This document shows, one piece after another, positions 1-9,100 of a stretch of 11,081 bases of DNA; position 1 is the first letter of the stretch; every line of letters starts with the position of its first letter. The DNA comes from DYJK01 sp964464825. GTDB lineage: Bacteria > Bacteroidota > Ignavibacteria > Ignavibacteriales > Melioribacteraceae. Position numbers and translations under genes: made by a program. The stretch spans positions 1 through 11,081 of the forward strand of contig CAYXKL010000088.1 in assembly GCA_964464825.1 (NCBI GenBank), read 5' to 3'. The notes under the pieces were generated by a model. That model searched no databases. It saw nothing but the letters and a program-made list of their open reading frames with translations, and was not told where the DNA came from.

Positions 1-1116
1 GTTGCAAGTGAATATGCAAAGGTAAAGAAATTGTATTCATCACGTCATAAAAGAATGGAACAATTCTTTTTAAAAAGATTCGACGAAATAAAAAAATATC
101 AAACTGGGCTTGATGATATTTCTAACAATAAAAAACTTTTAATTGGTTCTTATTTTACCAACGAATATTCACTTGAACACTCGGCACTTTTCAATCCTTC
201 GATGGTATGGCACCCAGACCAATCAAATTTATCAGAAGGGAAAAAAAGATTTATTATCAGTTTACGTGCTGTCGGTGAAGGGCATGTATCATCGCTAATG
301 TTTAGAAGCGGAACGATTGATTTGAACAGCAATATTGAACTTGATAATACTTCAAAATTTGTTCAGATGCCGGATATCAAAGTTTTAGTAGATGATCTCT
401 ATGAAGCTAAATTTAATCCCGATGACTATATTTCAGAACGGGTACTTTTTCCACAATTGCCTTCCGAGTCAAATGGAATAGAGGATGCTCGCTTAGTCAG
501 CTTCTTAAATGAGAATAATGAGACTATATACTATGCAACTTATTGTGCTTACGACGGACACAATATTGCGACTCAACTTTTGCAAACAAAAGATTTTTTG
601 AATTTTAAAGTTGGCAAGATGAAAGGTGCTGAAGTTCAAAATAAAGGGATGGCACTCTTCCCGAGAAAAGTTAATGGTAAATATGCAATGCTTTCGCGTC
701 AGGATAATGAAAACAACTTTATCATGTATTCGGATGATGTTTTTAAATGGGAAACAAAACAACTTTTGATGGAGCCGGAATACCCGTGGGAATTTTTTCA
801 AATCGGCAATTGTGGTTCGCCTATCGAAACAGAAAAAGGGTGGCTCTGCTTGAGCCATGGTGTTGGTGCCGCACGAAAATATTCTATTGGTGCATTTCTA
901 CTTGATAAAGAAGATCCGACAAAATTAATTGGAAGACTAAAAGAACCGTTATTAGAATCAAACGAAAATGAGCGCGAAGGTTATGTGCCAAATGTTGTTT
1001 ACACATGCGGCGGTGTTATCAATGGTAAAGACCTCGTATTTCCATATGCAATGTCGGACTACGCAAGCAGTTTTGCTTTAGTTGATTTGAATGAACTACT
1101 AGATAAGCTAAACTGA
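1..1116 (+). CDS. GH130 family mannoside phosphorylase or beta-mannosidase (5' partial)
   Basis: The frame is open from base 1 with no stop before it, so the gene begins upstream of the window; the TTG at 31 is only an internal codon. Numbering from base 1, 371 residues are visible. GH130 hallmarks: N-P-S at 65-67 with a following HPDQ, an SLRAxGEGH stretch near 88-95, IEDAR at 160-164 with D162 the presumed catalytic acid (family EDPR-type motif), NKGMALFPRKxxGKYAML near 214-231, SPIETEKGWL followed by SHGVG with H286, and EREGYVPNVVYTCG near 323-336. The family forms a five-bladed beta-propeller and attacks beta-mannosidic bonds, either with phosphate (giving mannose 1-phosphate) or with water. 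The helical N-terminal stretch (RHKRMEQFFLKRF) and overall pattern resemble the longer GH130 subgroup that includes beta-1,2-mannosidases; that placement is from memory. Location cannot be judged without the N-terminus. A 21-base gap leads to the next gene. Confidence 0.88.
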   Translation, partial: VASEYAKVKKLYSSRHKRMEQFFLKRFDEIKKYQTGLDDISNNKKLLIGSYFTNEYSLEHSALFNPSMVWHPDQSNLSEGKKRFIISLRAVGEGHVSSLMFRSGTIDLNSNIELDNTSKFVQMPDIKVLVDDLYEAKFNPDDYISERVLFPQLPSESNGIEDARLVSFLNENNETIYYATYCAYDGHNIATQLLQTKDFLNFKVGKMKGAEVQNKGMALFPRKVNGKYAMLSRQDNENNFIMYSDDVFKWETKQLLMEPEYPWEFFQIGNCGSPIETEKGWLCLSHGVGAARKYSIGAFLLDKEDPTKLIGRLKEPLLESNENEREGYVPNVVYTCGGVINGKDLVFPYAMSDYASSFALVDLNELLDKLN

Positions 1117-1137
1117 TAACTAGTAGAAACCAAAAAA

Positions 1138-3669
1138 ATGAAAACTAAATTTTATACCCGGATTTTTTTATTATTAATTGTTGTTTGTAACATATCGGGT
1201 ACTTACAACGGAAACACAGATAAGAAAAAACTTACAATTAATTTCCATGATGATGCTAAAATAGAAATTGGGAATTTCTACGCCGGTTTAGAATTTCATC
1301 ACAGCTACCCGGTACCACAGCGTTTTAGTTTTTACTACCCGGTTGCAAATAGTATTGACTTGAGCACAGACTATTGGCGACGCGATACAACTTTTGCAAT
1401 GACTGTCGGCTTTAAATTTGGTGATTCGGAAATTGAATGGTTGAATGCATATCAGTATGAATTTGACCTCACTCCTTTTTCGGTTGATTTTTTTAAGGAA
1501 GATGACAAGAAGAAAATCGAGCTCTCGTATGCATTCACGAAAAACAAACCAGCTGTAGTAATAAGTTATACGATTACTAATAAAACCAACGAAACTCAGG
1601 AGGTAGAGTTATATACAAAGTATGCACTTGCTTTCCGCACGAGTCATACTTATAGATTCAGCAATAAAATTAATTCTGTAATATCTAATAATGGTGAATC
1701 TGTTTTTGTTAACCATAACGATTATGAAGTCGGTAATGCCGCGATTTTTATTGTTAACGGTTCGGAGTTACCTTTTGATATTCAAATCAATGATAATGAA
1801 AACAATGTTGAAGATTTTTTCCAAAAACATTTTCCACTGAAAAGGTTGGTTGATAATCCTTCTGCGAATTTTATCTACAAAAAACAAATAGCACCGGACG
1901 AGAAATTATTAGTCAATCAAATAATTGGAACTTGTAAGCCATATGAAGTTGTGCGATTTGCAGAATATTTAAAAAGCAACTATGAAAAAGAAATCGATGA
2001 ATTCGAAAATTCTATTCTTGAAAAGATAGAGAAGAGCATTACTTTCAACACCGGTGATAAATTATTAGATCATTCGATTCTTTGGTCAAAAGCAATTCTT
2101 GAAGTGAACAAGCATTACATCGATGGAGAAATTATGCCGATGCCGTGCCCGGCTGAATACAATTTTTATTTCACTCATGATGTTCTTTTGACCGACCTTG
2201 CTGCTATTAATTTTGATCTTGATAGAGTTAAAAACGATCTCTATTTTATTGTTAAACATGCAAACAAAGATAAAATTATTCCTCATGCATATTATTGGAA
2301 AGACTCATCGTTTGTAACAGAGCTTGCCGAGCACGACAATTGGAATAATTTCTGGTTCATTATTGTCTCGTCAGAATACCTGAAACATTCCGGCGACAAA
2401 AAATTTTCAGAAGAGATTTTTCCTTATGTCGAAAAATCTTTAACACAAGCTTTAATTACAAAAGGTGATGACAATTTAATGTGGTCTTACCGTCCCGATT
2501 GGTGGGATATCGGCAAAAGATACGGACAGCGAAGTTATATGACAATACTTGCAATAAAAGCCATACGTTCTTTCCTTTTTATATCAAGTGTGCTAGAAAA
2601 AGGTGATCAGAAACTTTATGAACTTGAACAACTGTCGGAACGCATGGAAAAAAATCTAAACGAGAAATTGTGGCGAGACGATTACGGTTACTTGATGAAT
2701 TGTACTGATCCTGATAAAATAGATGAGCATTACTATAGCGGCTCTTTGCTTGCTGCTCATTATGGACTCTTGGATGAATCAAAAGTATTGAAGATGATTA
2801 ATACAGCAGAACAAAAAATAGTTGATAAAAAAATTGGTGTATATACTGCTTATCCAATGGATTTTGATGAGCTGCAAGATTATTGGCATTTTGTAAGCAA
2901 CGAAGCCGGTGACAAATTCTATTATCTTAACGGTGGAATATGGCAACATTCAAATGCGTGGTATGCTCTTGCTCTAATATCTTCTGGAAATAAAGTTGAT
3001 GCGGCACAGTTCATTAAAGAAGTTATGACAGTTGACGGAATAATGAACGGACCGAACGGACAGCCGGCGATGTATGAGGTGAGAAACGGGAACATAAACA
3101 ATCCGGAAGTTTACGGAACGATTGATAAACCGCAATTTATGTGGGCCGGGGGATGGTATCTTTATTCACTCTACTATTTATTCGGTTTAAATAATAACGA
3201 ATGGAATATTGAGTTCGATCCTTTTCTTCTGGAAGATCAACAAAGTTGCTCTTTCTGCCTAACTGTTAATAATAAAATTGTAAACACTGTGATTGCAAAA
3301 GAAGAATTTCAAAATATAAAAATTGATGGTACAAAAATTAACTCGCTAATTATTCCTCGCGAAATGAAAAATATTACGGATATCAAACTTACTATCGGCA
3401 AGTTAAGTGAGCCGTTTGTAAAAACATCGAATTCGATTTTGGAGTCGTGTTTGTTCAGTGAAAAAACAAATGAAATGAAAATCAAGCTTGGTGCTTTCAC
3501 AAATCATAGTAACAAAACAATAATAGTGTCAAAACAAAAGCCGAATAAAGTTTTGCTGAATGGAAAGATTCTCGAAAATGTGTCCGCTAAGTCAATAGAT
3601 GGTGGCTATAAGATAGAAATTAATTTTATTCATAAGAACGTAATAGAACTATTGGAAATCAAATTTTAA
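1138..3669 (+). CDS. Exported six-hairpin (alpha/alpha)6 glycosidase, distantly GH94-like
   Basis: This 843-residue protein starts MKTKFYTR followed by a hydrophobic stretch (residues 9-17), a likely export signal. C17 sits in a poor lipobox (IVVC, Val at -1), so a lipoprotein is possible but unproven. Residues about 30-290 look like an all-beta sandwich (FYYPVANSIDLS, repeated beta strands). Residues about 300-690 look like an (alpha/alpha)6 toroid: THD at 346-348, HDNWNNFWF from 399, PDWWDIGKRYG from 453 and NGGIWQHSNAWYALAL from 598. About 700-843 is a beta-rich tail. The NGGxWxHxNAW and DWWD/DWND-like motifs are reminiscent of GH94 phosphorylases and relatives, which suggests D457 as a candidate general acid. 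GH94 enzymes are usually cytoplasmic, so a signal peptide would argue for a hydrolase. No family can be assigned firmly; substrate is unknown, though neighbours point to mannosides. Start chosen as the only ATG next to the signal sequence; no clear Shine-Dalgarno. Confidence 0.72.
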   Translation: MKTKFYTRIFLLLIVVCNISGTYNGNTDKKKLTINFHDDAKIEIGNFYAGLEFHHSYPVPQRFSFYYPVANSIDLSTDYWRRDTTFAMTVGFKFGDSEIEWLNAYQYEFDLTPFSVDFFKEDDKKKIELSYAFTKNKPAVVISYTITNKTNETQEVELYTKYALAFRTSHTYRFSNKINSVISNNGESVFVNHNDYEVGNAAIFIVNGSELPFDIQINDNENNVEDFFQKHFPLKRLVDNPSANFIYKKQIAPDEKLLVNQIIGTCKPYEVVRFAEYLKSNYEKEIDEFENSILEKIEKSITFNTGDKLLDHSILWSKAILEVNKHYIDGEIMPMPCPAEYNFYFTHDVLLTDLAAINFDLDRVKNDLYFIVKHANKDKIIPHAYYWKDSSFVTELAEHDNWNNFWFIIVSSEYLKHSGDKKFSEEIFPYVEKSLTQALITKGDDNLMWSYRPDWWDIGKRYGQRSYMTILAIKAIRSFLFISSVLEKGDQKLYELEQLSERMEKNLNEKLWRDDYGYLMNCTDPDKIDEHYYSGSLLAAHYGLLDESKVLKMINTAEQKIVDKKIGVYTAYPMDFDELQDYWHFVSNEAGDKFYYLNGGIWQHSNAWYALALISSGNKVDAAQFIKEVMTVDGIMNGPNGQPAMYEVRNGNINNPEVYGTIDKPQFMWAGGWYLYSLYYLFGLNNNEWNIEFDPFLLEDQQSCSFCLTVNNKIVNTVIAKEEFQNIKIDGTKINSLIIPREMKNITDIKLTIGKLSEPFVKTSNSILESCLFSEKTNEMKIKLGAFTNHSNKTIIVSKQKPNKVLLNGKILENVSAKSIDGGYKIEINFIHKNVIELLEIKF

Positions 3670-3700
3670 TTGCTGAATAGAAAAGGGGTACTATTAAATA

Positions 3701-6154
3701 ATGAACGAAAGATTTTACTTAGTTAGAGAATGGAAATTAAAAATAGGCGATAGGTTCTCTCAATTAACGCCGCAAGAAATCATAAAAAATAAATGGATTA
3801 ATGCCGAAATCCCTGGTACTGTGCACACCGATCTATTAAAAAATAAATTAATTGGAGAGCCGTACTATTCAAATAACGAAATAAAACTTCGCTGGATATC
3901 TGAATCAGATTGGATTTACAAGACTATTTTTGATTCGCCTTTTAAACTTGCTGATACAATACCAATCAAATTGGTCTTCGAAGGACTTGATACAATATCG
4001 GAAATATATTTAAATGGAACTTGTATCGGCACAACGAAAAATATGTTTTTGAAATATGAGTTTGATGTTACTAATCTTATTAATCAAAAGAAGAATGAAC
4101 TAATGATTTATTTTCAATCACCAATTAATTATAGTATGGATGAAGAACAAAGATATGGCAAACTTCCGGTAGCGTTGAACTCACAAAGAGTTTATATACG
4201 GAAAGCTCAATATTCATTCGGATGGGATTGGGGTCCATCTTTTCCTACTATGGGCATATGGCGTAATGTCTATCTTGAAAAAGTTAAGAAAGCATCTATA
4301 AAAAATTTTTATTTTGATACGGTTAATATAAATGATAAATCGGCAGAAGTAGAAATTAGATTTGATGTTGAGTATAAACTTGATGAAAAGTTAACGGCAG
4401 AGGTTAAATTATCCAACAAAAATTCTTTTGTGAAAAAAAATGTAGAAGTTGATAACGTCGAACATAGAATTGAACTGGAAATAAAAAATCCCTTGCTTTG
4501 GATGCCGAATGGATATGGCGAACAGCATCTCTATGATGTAGAAATAAAACTGAAAGATGAATTGAATAATGAGATTGATTCTATTAGGGAAAAAGTAGGC
4601 ATCAGAAAAATTGAATTGCAAGTTGAAGAAGATGGAAAGCAAACTTTCAGGTTTGTTGTTAATGGTAAAAAGATTTTTGCAAAAGGAGTTAATTGGATTC
4701 CAGGCGATGCATTTTTATCGAGGGTGAATGATGATAAATATCGCACGCTCATAAATTATGCAAAAGAAGCAAACATGAATTTTATCCGCGTGTGGGGCGG
4801 AGGAATTTATGAGAACGACATTTTCTATGATCTGTGTGATGATCTTGGTCTGCTTGTTTGGCAAGATTTCATGTTCGCATGTGGCGCATATCCAGAACAT
4901 GAGGAATTCATACAGAACATTAAAGAAGAAATATCTTATAATGTAAAACTACTTCAGCACCATCCCTCTGTTGCAATTTGGTGCGGCAATAATGAGAACG
5001 AATGGATCTGGTTTCAAGAGCAAAAGACAAGTTATAAACTGATGCCGGGTTATAAAATTTACAGTGAACTTATCCCGTCATTATTAAAAGAAATTGATCC
5101 GCATCGTTTGTATTGGGAATCATCACCGTTTGGATTAGATAATGATCCGAATTCGCAAAAGAGTGGCAACCGTCACCAATGGGATATTTGGAGCCGGTGG
5201 ATCGATTACAATGAAGTTGCAAATGATAATAGTTTGTTTGTTACAGAATTCGGGTTCCAGGGACCGGCTAATAAATCAACATTTGAAAAATATATTCCAA
5301 AAGAAGAAAGAAAAATTCACGGAGAGATTTTTGAATTCCATAACAAACAAGTAGAGGGGCCCGAAAGAGTTATTCGCTTTTTGAGTGCACATCTCCCATT
5401 AAGTACAAAGTGGCATGAATATATCTATCTCGCACAGCTAAACCAGGGATTAGCTTTGAAGACGTGTCTTGAGCATTGGCGCTTCAACCAACCAACAACA
5501 AACGGAAACATCATCTGGCAGCTCAATGATACATGGCCGGTTACTAGCTGGGCATTAATTGATAGCGAATTGAGTCCGAAGATTTCCTATTATTTTGTTA
5601 AAAAATCTTTTGCACCGGTTGTGCTGAAATTTAGTGCGAACAAAAATGGTATCGAGCTAACCGGCTTAAATCAAACCGGAAATGATTTTAAAGGAATTCT
5701 CCAAGTTCATGCATTTAATACCAAAACTGGAAAAGTTTTGAGCAAAGAAAAATCCAGAGTTATAATTTCAAAAGAATCACTTAAGGTCATTTGCTTGCTC
5801 AAGGAAGAATATGATGATAATATCATACTCATCGCGTCGCTGTATGACTTGAAGAAAAATTTTATTCACCGAAATGTCTTGGTGTTAAAGGAATGGAAAT
5901 ATTTGCAACTGCCAGAAGCTAAAATTAAAGCGAAACTTATGGGAAGAGATAATCATCAGAAATTAGAAGTTACAACTGATCAGCCAGCATTTTTTGTCGA
6001 TCTAATTTCTAATTATGCAAATTTCTCTGATAGGGGAATGATTATTTTACCCGGTGAAAAGTTTGAATTAAAAATCAATCATATTAAAAAAAATAAAACA
6101 CTGAGAAAAAGTGATTTCGAGATATATTCATTAAACAAATTTTTATGTAAGTGA
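3701..6154 (+). CDS. GH2 beta-mannosidase, cytoplasmic
   Basis: An 817-residue exo-beta-mannosidase that would remove non-reducing terminal beta-mannose from short mannosides. No signal peptide is seen (starts MNERFYLVREW), so it should act in the cytoplasm. The fold order is that of GH2: sugar-binding beta-sandwich (about 1-195, with the mannosidase signature FGWDWGP at 173-179), Ig-like domain (about 196-305), TIM barrel (about 310-640, KGVNWIPGDAF from 328, RVWGGGIYE from 363), and two beta domains to the end (LPGEKFEL near the C-terminus, as in the mannosidase Ig domain). Acid/base is E432 in WCGNNENEW and nucleophile is E516 in VTEFGFQG, both expected for a retaining GH2 enzyme. Length is normal for the family. 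The start has a GGGG stretch (3685-3688) 12 bases upstream, rather far. Stop and the next start are 3 bases apart, so the pair is probably co-translated. Confidence 0.93.
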   Translation: MNERFYLVREWKLKIGDRFSQLTPQEIIKNKWINAEIPGTVHTDLLKNKLIGEPYYSNNEIKLRWISESDWIYKTIFDSPFKLADTIPIKLVFEGLDTISEIYLNGTCIGTTKNMFLKYEFDVTNLINQKKNELMIYFQSPINYSMDEEQRYGKLPVALNSQRVYIRKAQYSFGWDWGPSFPTMGIWRNVYLEKVKKASIKNFYFDTVNINDKSAEVEIRFDVEYKLDEKLTAEVKLSNKNSFVKKNVEVDNVEHRIELEIKNPLLWMPNGYGEQHLYDVEIKLKDELNNEIDSIREKVGIRKIELQVEEDGKQTFRFVVNGKKIFAKGVNWIPGDAFLSRVNDDKYRTLINYAKEANMNFIRVWGGGIYENDIFYDLCDDLGLLVWQDFMFACGAYPEHEEFIQNIKEEISYNVKLLQHHPSVAIWCGNNENEWIWFQEQKTSYKLMPGYKIYSELIPSLLKEIDPHRLYWESSPFGLDNDPNSQKSGNRHQWDIWSRWIDYNEVANDNSLFVTEFGFQGPANKSTFEKYIPKEERKIHGEIFEFHNKQVEGPERVIRFLSAHLPLSTKWHEYIYLAQLNQGLALKTCLEHWRFNQPTTNGNIIWQLNDTWPVTSWALIDSELSPKISYYFVKKSFAPVVLKFSANKNGIELTGLNQTGNDFKGILQVHAFNTKTGKVLSKEKSRVIISKESLKVICLLKEEYDDNIILIASLYDLKKNFIHRNVLVLKEWKYLQLPEAKIKAKLMGRDNHQKLEVTTDQPAFFVDLISNYANFSDRGMIILPGEKFELKINHIKKNKTLRKSDFEIYSLNKFLCK

Positions 6155-6157
6155 AAA

Positions 6158-9100
6158 ATGAATTTTAAAAGAAATATCGGGTACGCTTTTATACATTGCA
6201 TCGCTGCAATCTTTTTCTGTTCCGCCGATCTGTTTGCACAGCAGATTAACATTCAGCGGATAGAAGCTATGCCAAATAATCCTTCACCTTATTTGATGCG
6301 TGATTGGAAAACTGTTGCTCGAGGTTATGATTCGTTGGTATATAACTACAATTTGCAAGGTGATTATTTGCCGCTAATCTTTTATAATAATAGTACAGAA
6401 AATTACCCTAAACAGCAAAGTTATGGTTTGCATTCTTATGTTGGTACAGATAATACTTCAAGTGGTGAAGCTATAAATGTTTTGCCTTCGATAGTAAGTG
6501 CTTCATTAATCGGCATAGACAAAAGCAACCAAAACGGTTTCGACTGGGTGAAAATGAGTCGTGAATATTTCAATAACCGCCTTGAGATGAATGTTTATAA
6601 GAATACTCCGCATGATGATACCTATGATGATTGGTGGTATGAGTCAATGCCTAATGTTTTCTTTTATCAGTTATACTCATTATATCCCGATGTTGAAGAC
6701 TATGATAATCAATTTATAACTGTAGCAGACCGCTTTCTTGAAGTTGCCAAACTGAGCGGAGGAAATGTAACACCATGGCAAGCAAGTGATTTTTCATATC
6801 GTGGTTGGGATTTTAAAAACATGCAGCAGTACGCTTATGATGTAGAAGAGCCGGAAGCCGCCGGTGCAATAGGATGGATTCTTTATAGTGCATTTGTTGA
6901 AACCGGACAAAAAAAATATTTGATAGGTGCCGAGTGGTGTATGGAATATCTAAACTCGCTCTCGGAGAACCCGGCTTATGAAATACAACTTCCTTACGGT
7001 GTCTATACTGCTGCAAGAATGAATGCGGAAATTGGAACTGATTATGATATTGAAAAAATGGTTACCTGGTGTTTCAGCAAAACTTATCTTAGAGAATGGA
7101 ATGTTCTCCTTGGTAAATGGGGAGTTTACGATGTGAACGGTTTAATCGGTGAGGATTCTGATAGACAATATGCTTTCTTAATGAACACATTCCAGCTTAT
7201 AGGTGCTTTGGTTCCTCTTGTTCGATATGATGAAAGATTTGCTCGCTCTATAGGCAAATGGTTACTCAATGCAGCAAATTCTATGCGACTTTTCTATTCA
7301 AAATATTTAGATGATTTACATCAGGATAGTGAGGATTGGTCACGGCAATATGATGTAAATTCTTATATAGGTTATGAAGCGCTTTTAAAGTCCGGAACTG
7401 GTTTCCCTTTTGCAACCGGTGATGCGAAAGAAGGTGGGTGGGCAGAAACGAATTTATCGCTCTACAGTTCTTCTTCTGTTGGTTATCTTGCTGGTTTACT
7501 TGATACAACTAATGTTTCTATGATTTTAAAATTAGATTTGAATAAAACCGATTTCTTTCAAAAATATTCTTACTCATCTTTTCTTTTATTCAATCCGTAT
7601 GATAGAGATACGACGGTGCAACTTACACTCCCAGATGGTTTTTATGATATTTATGAATCTATTACGAATAGTTTTATCGCCAGCGGAGTTTCGTCAATTG
7701 TAAATGTATCTATCCCGACAAACTCAGCGATAGTTATTGTTTTAACTCCTTCTCAAGGTAATGTTGAATATGTTTTAAACAAATTAATAATAGATGGAAA
7801 TGTTGTTGATTATAATTCCGGCAGACAGGTTTCAAATTATCCTCCTCGGATAAAAAGTTTAGCTACTAATGATAATACTCTAATTCAAAACAGAACGACA
7901 AAAATTTACTGTAGTGCAACTGATAGAGACAGCGATAAACTTTTTTATACGTGGGAAACTGATATGGGTATGATCGAAGGAGAAGGTACGGTGATTGATT
8001 TTACTGCACCGTCCGATACCGGGAATGTTAAAATTAAAGTGATTATTGACGATTCCAAAGGTGGAAAAGACAGCACCGAGATAACCATCAAAGTTGTTGA
8101 ATTTATTAATCACGCACCACAAATCAATTCAATCAAAGCATTACCACGTAAAATAAATATTGGCGAAGCAACAAAAATATTTTGTTATGCTACTGATTCA
8201 GATAGTGATACTTTAATTTATTCATGGTTCTCAAATTACGGAACGTTTGATATGCAAGACGCAAATTCAGTTAGATGGCTGGCGCCTGATGCCGAAGACG
8301 ATTACTTTATCAAATGCAGTATAGATGATAACCATGGTTTTGTAGTAAGAGACAGTATCAAAATTATGGTCAGAGACTTTAGTAAATATCCGGAAGGAAA
8401 TATCCGCGCTTTTTATTCTTTCAGCGGTAGTGCGAACGATGAATCAGGTAACAGTAATAATGGAACAATTACTGGTGCGGTTTTTACTAAAGACCGTTTT
8501 AACAATACATCAAGTGCACTCTTTTTTGACGGTACTGATGATAAGGTTTTGGTGAAGAATTCTTCATCTTTGAACTTTCAAAATGCTATAACTATTTCTT
8601 TTTGGATGGAACTTGAAGGACTACCTACAAAAGAATTATATGTTATCTCCCATGGAAGTTGGAATGAAAGATATAAAGTTTCAATTTCTAATAGAAAGTT
8701 GAGGTGGACTATTAAAACAGATAGAACCGGTAACGGAATATTGGACCTCGATAGTGAATCGCTTCTGGATGCAAATAAACTTTATCATTGCGTTGTTACA
8801 TACGACGGTTCGGACACTGAGGTTTGGCTCAATGGATATCTCGATTCATTTACTTCGTGGTCGGGCAAACTTCTTACTACGAATATTGATTTAACAATAG
8901 CCCAAATGCTTCCTAATGATGCCGGTTATAATTTTAAAGGGATACTTGATGATATTAGTATTTATGATTATATGTTACTGCCTTCCGCAATCGAAAAGCT
9001 CTATGATATTCAAACATTAATTGAAGAGCCCGGAGATGAAATACCGGTAGGATTTTTTCTTGCACAGAATTACCCGAACCCGTTTAATCCATCGACAACT

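Noticed and set aside
31..33. TTG as the start of the GH130 gene
   Set aside because: The same frame stays open to base 1 and the family has more N-terminal sequence; this is an internal Leu codon of a gene cut by the window edge.
505..858. 117-codon open frame on the minus strand inside the GH130 gene
   Set aside because: Shadow of a conserved coding frame; Phe/Ile/Lys-rich translation without domain features.
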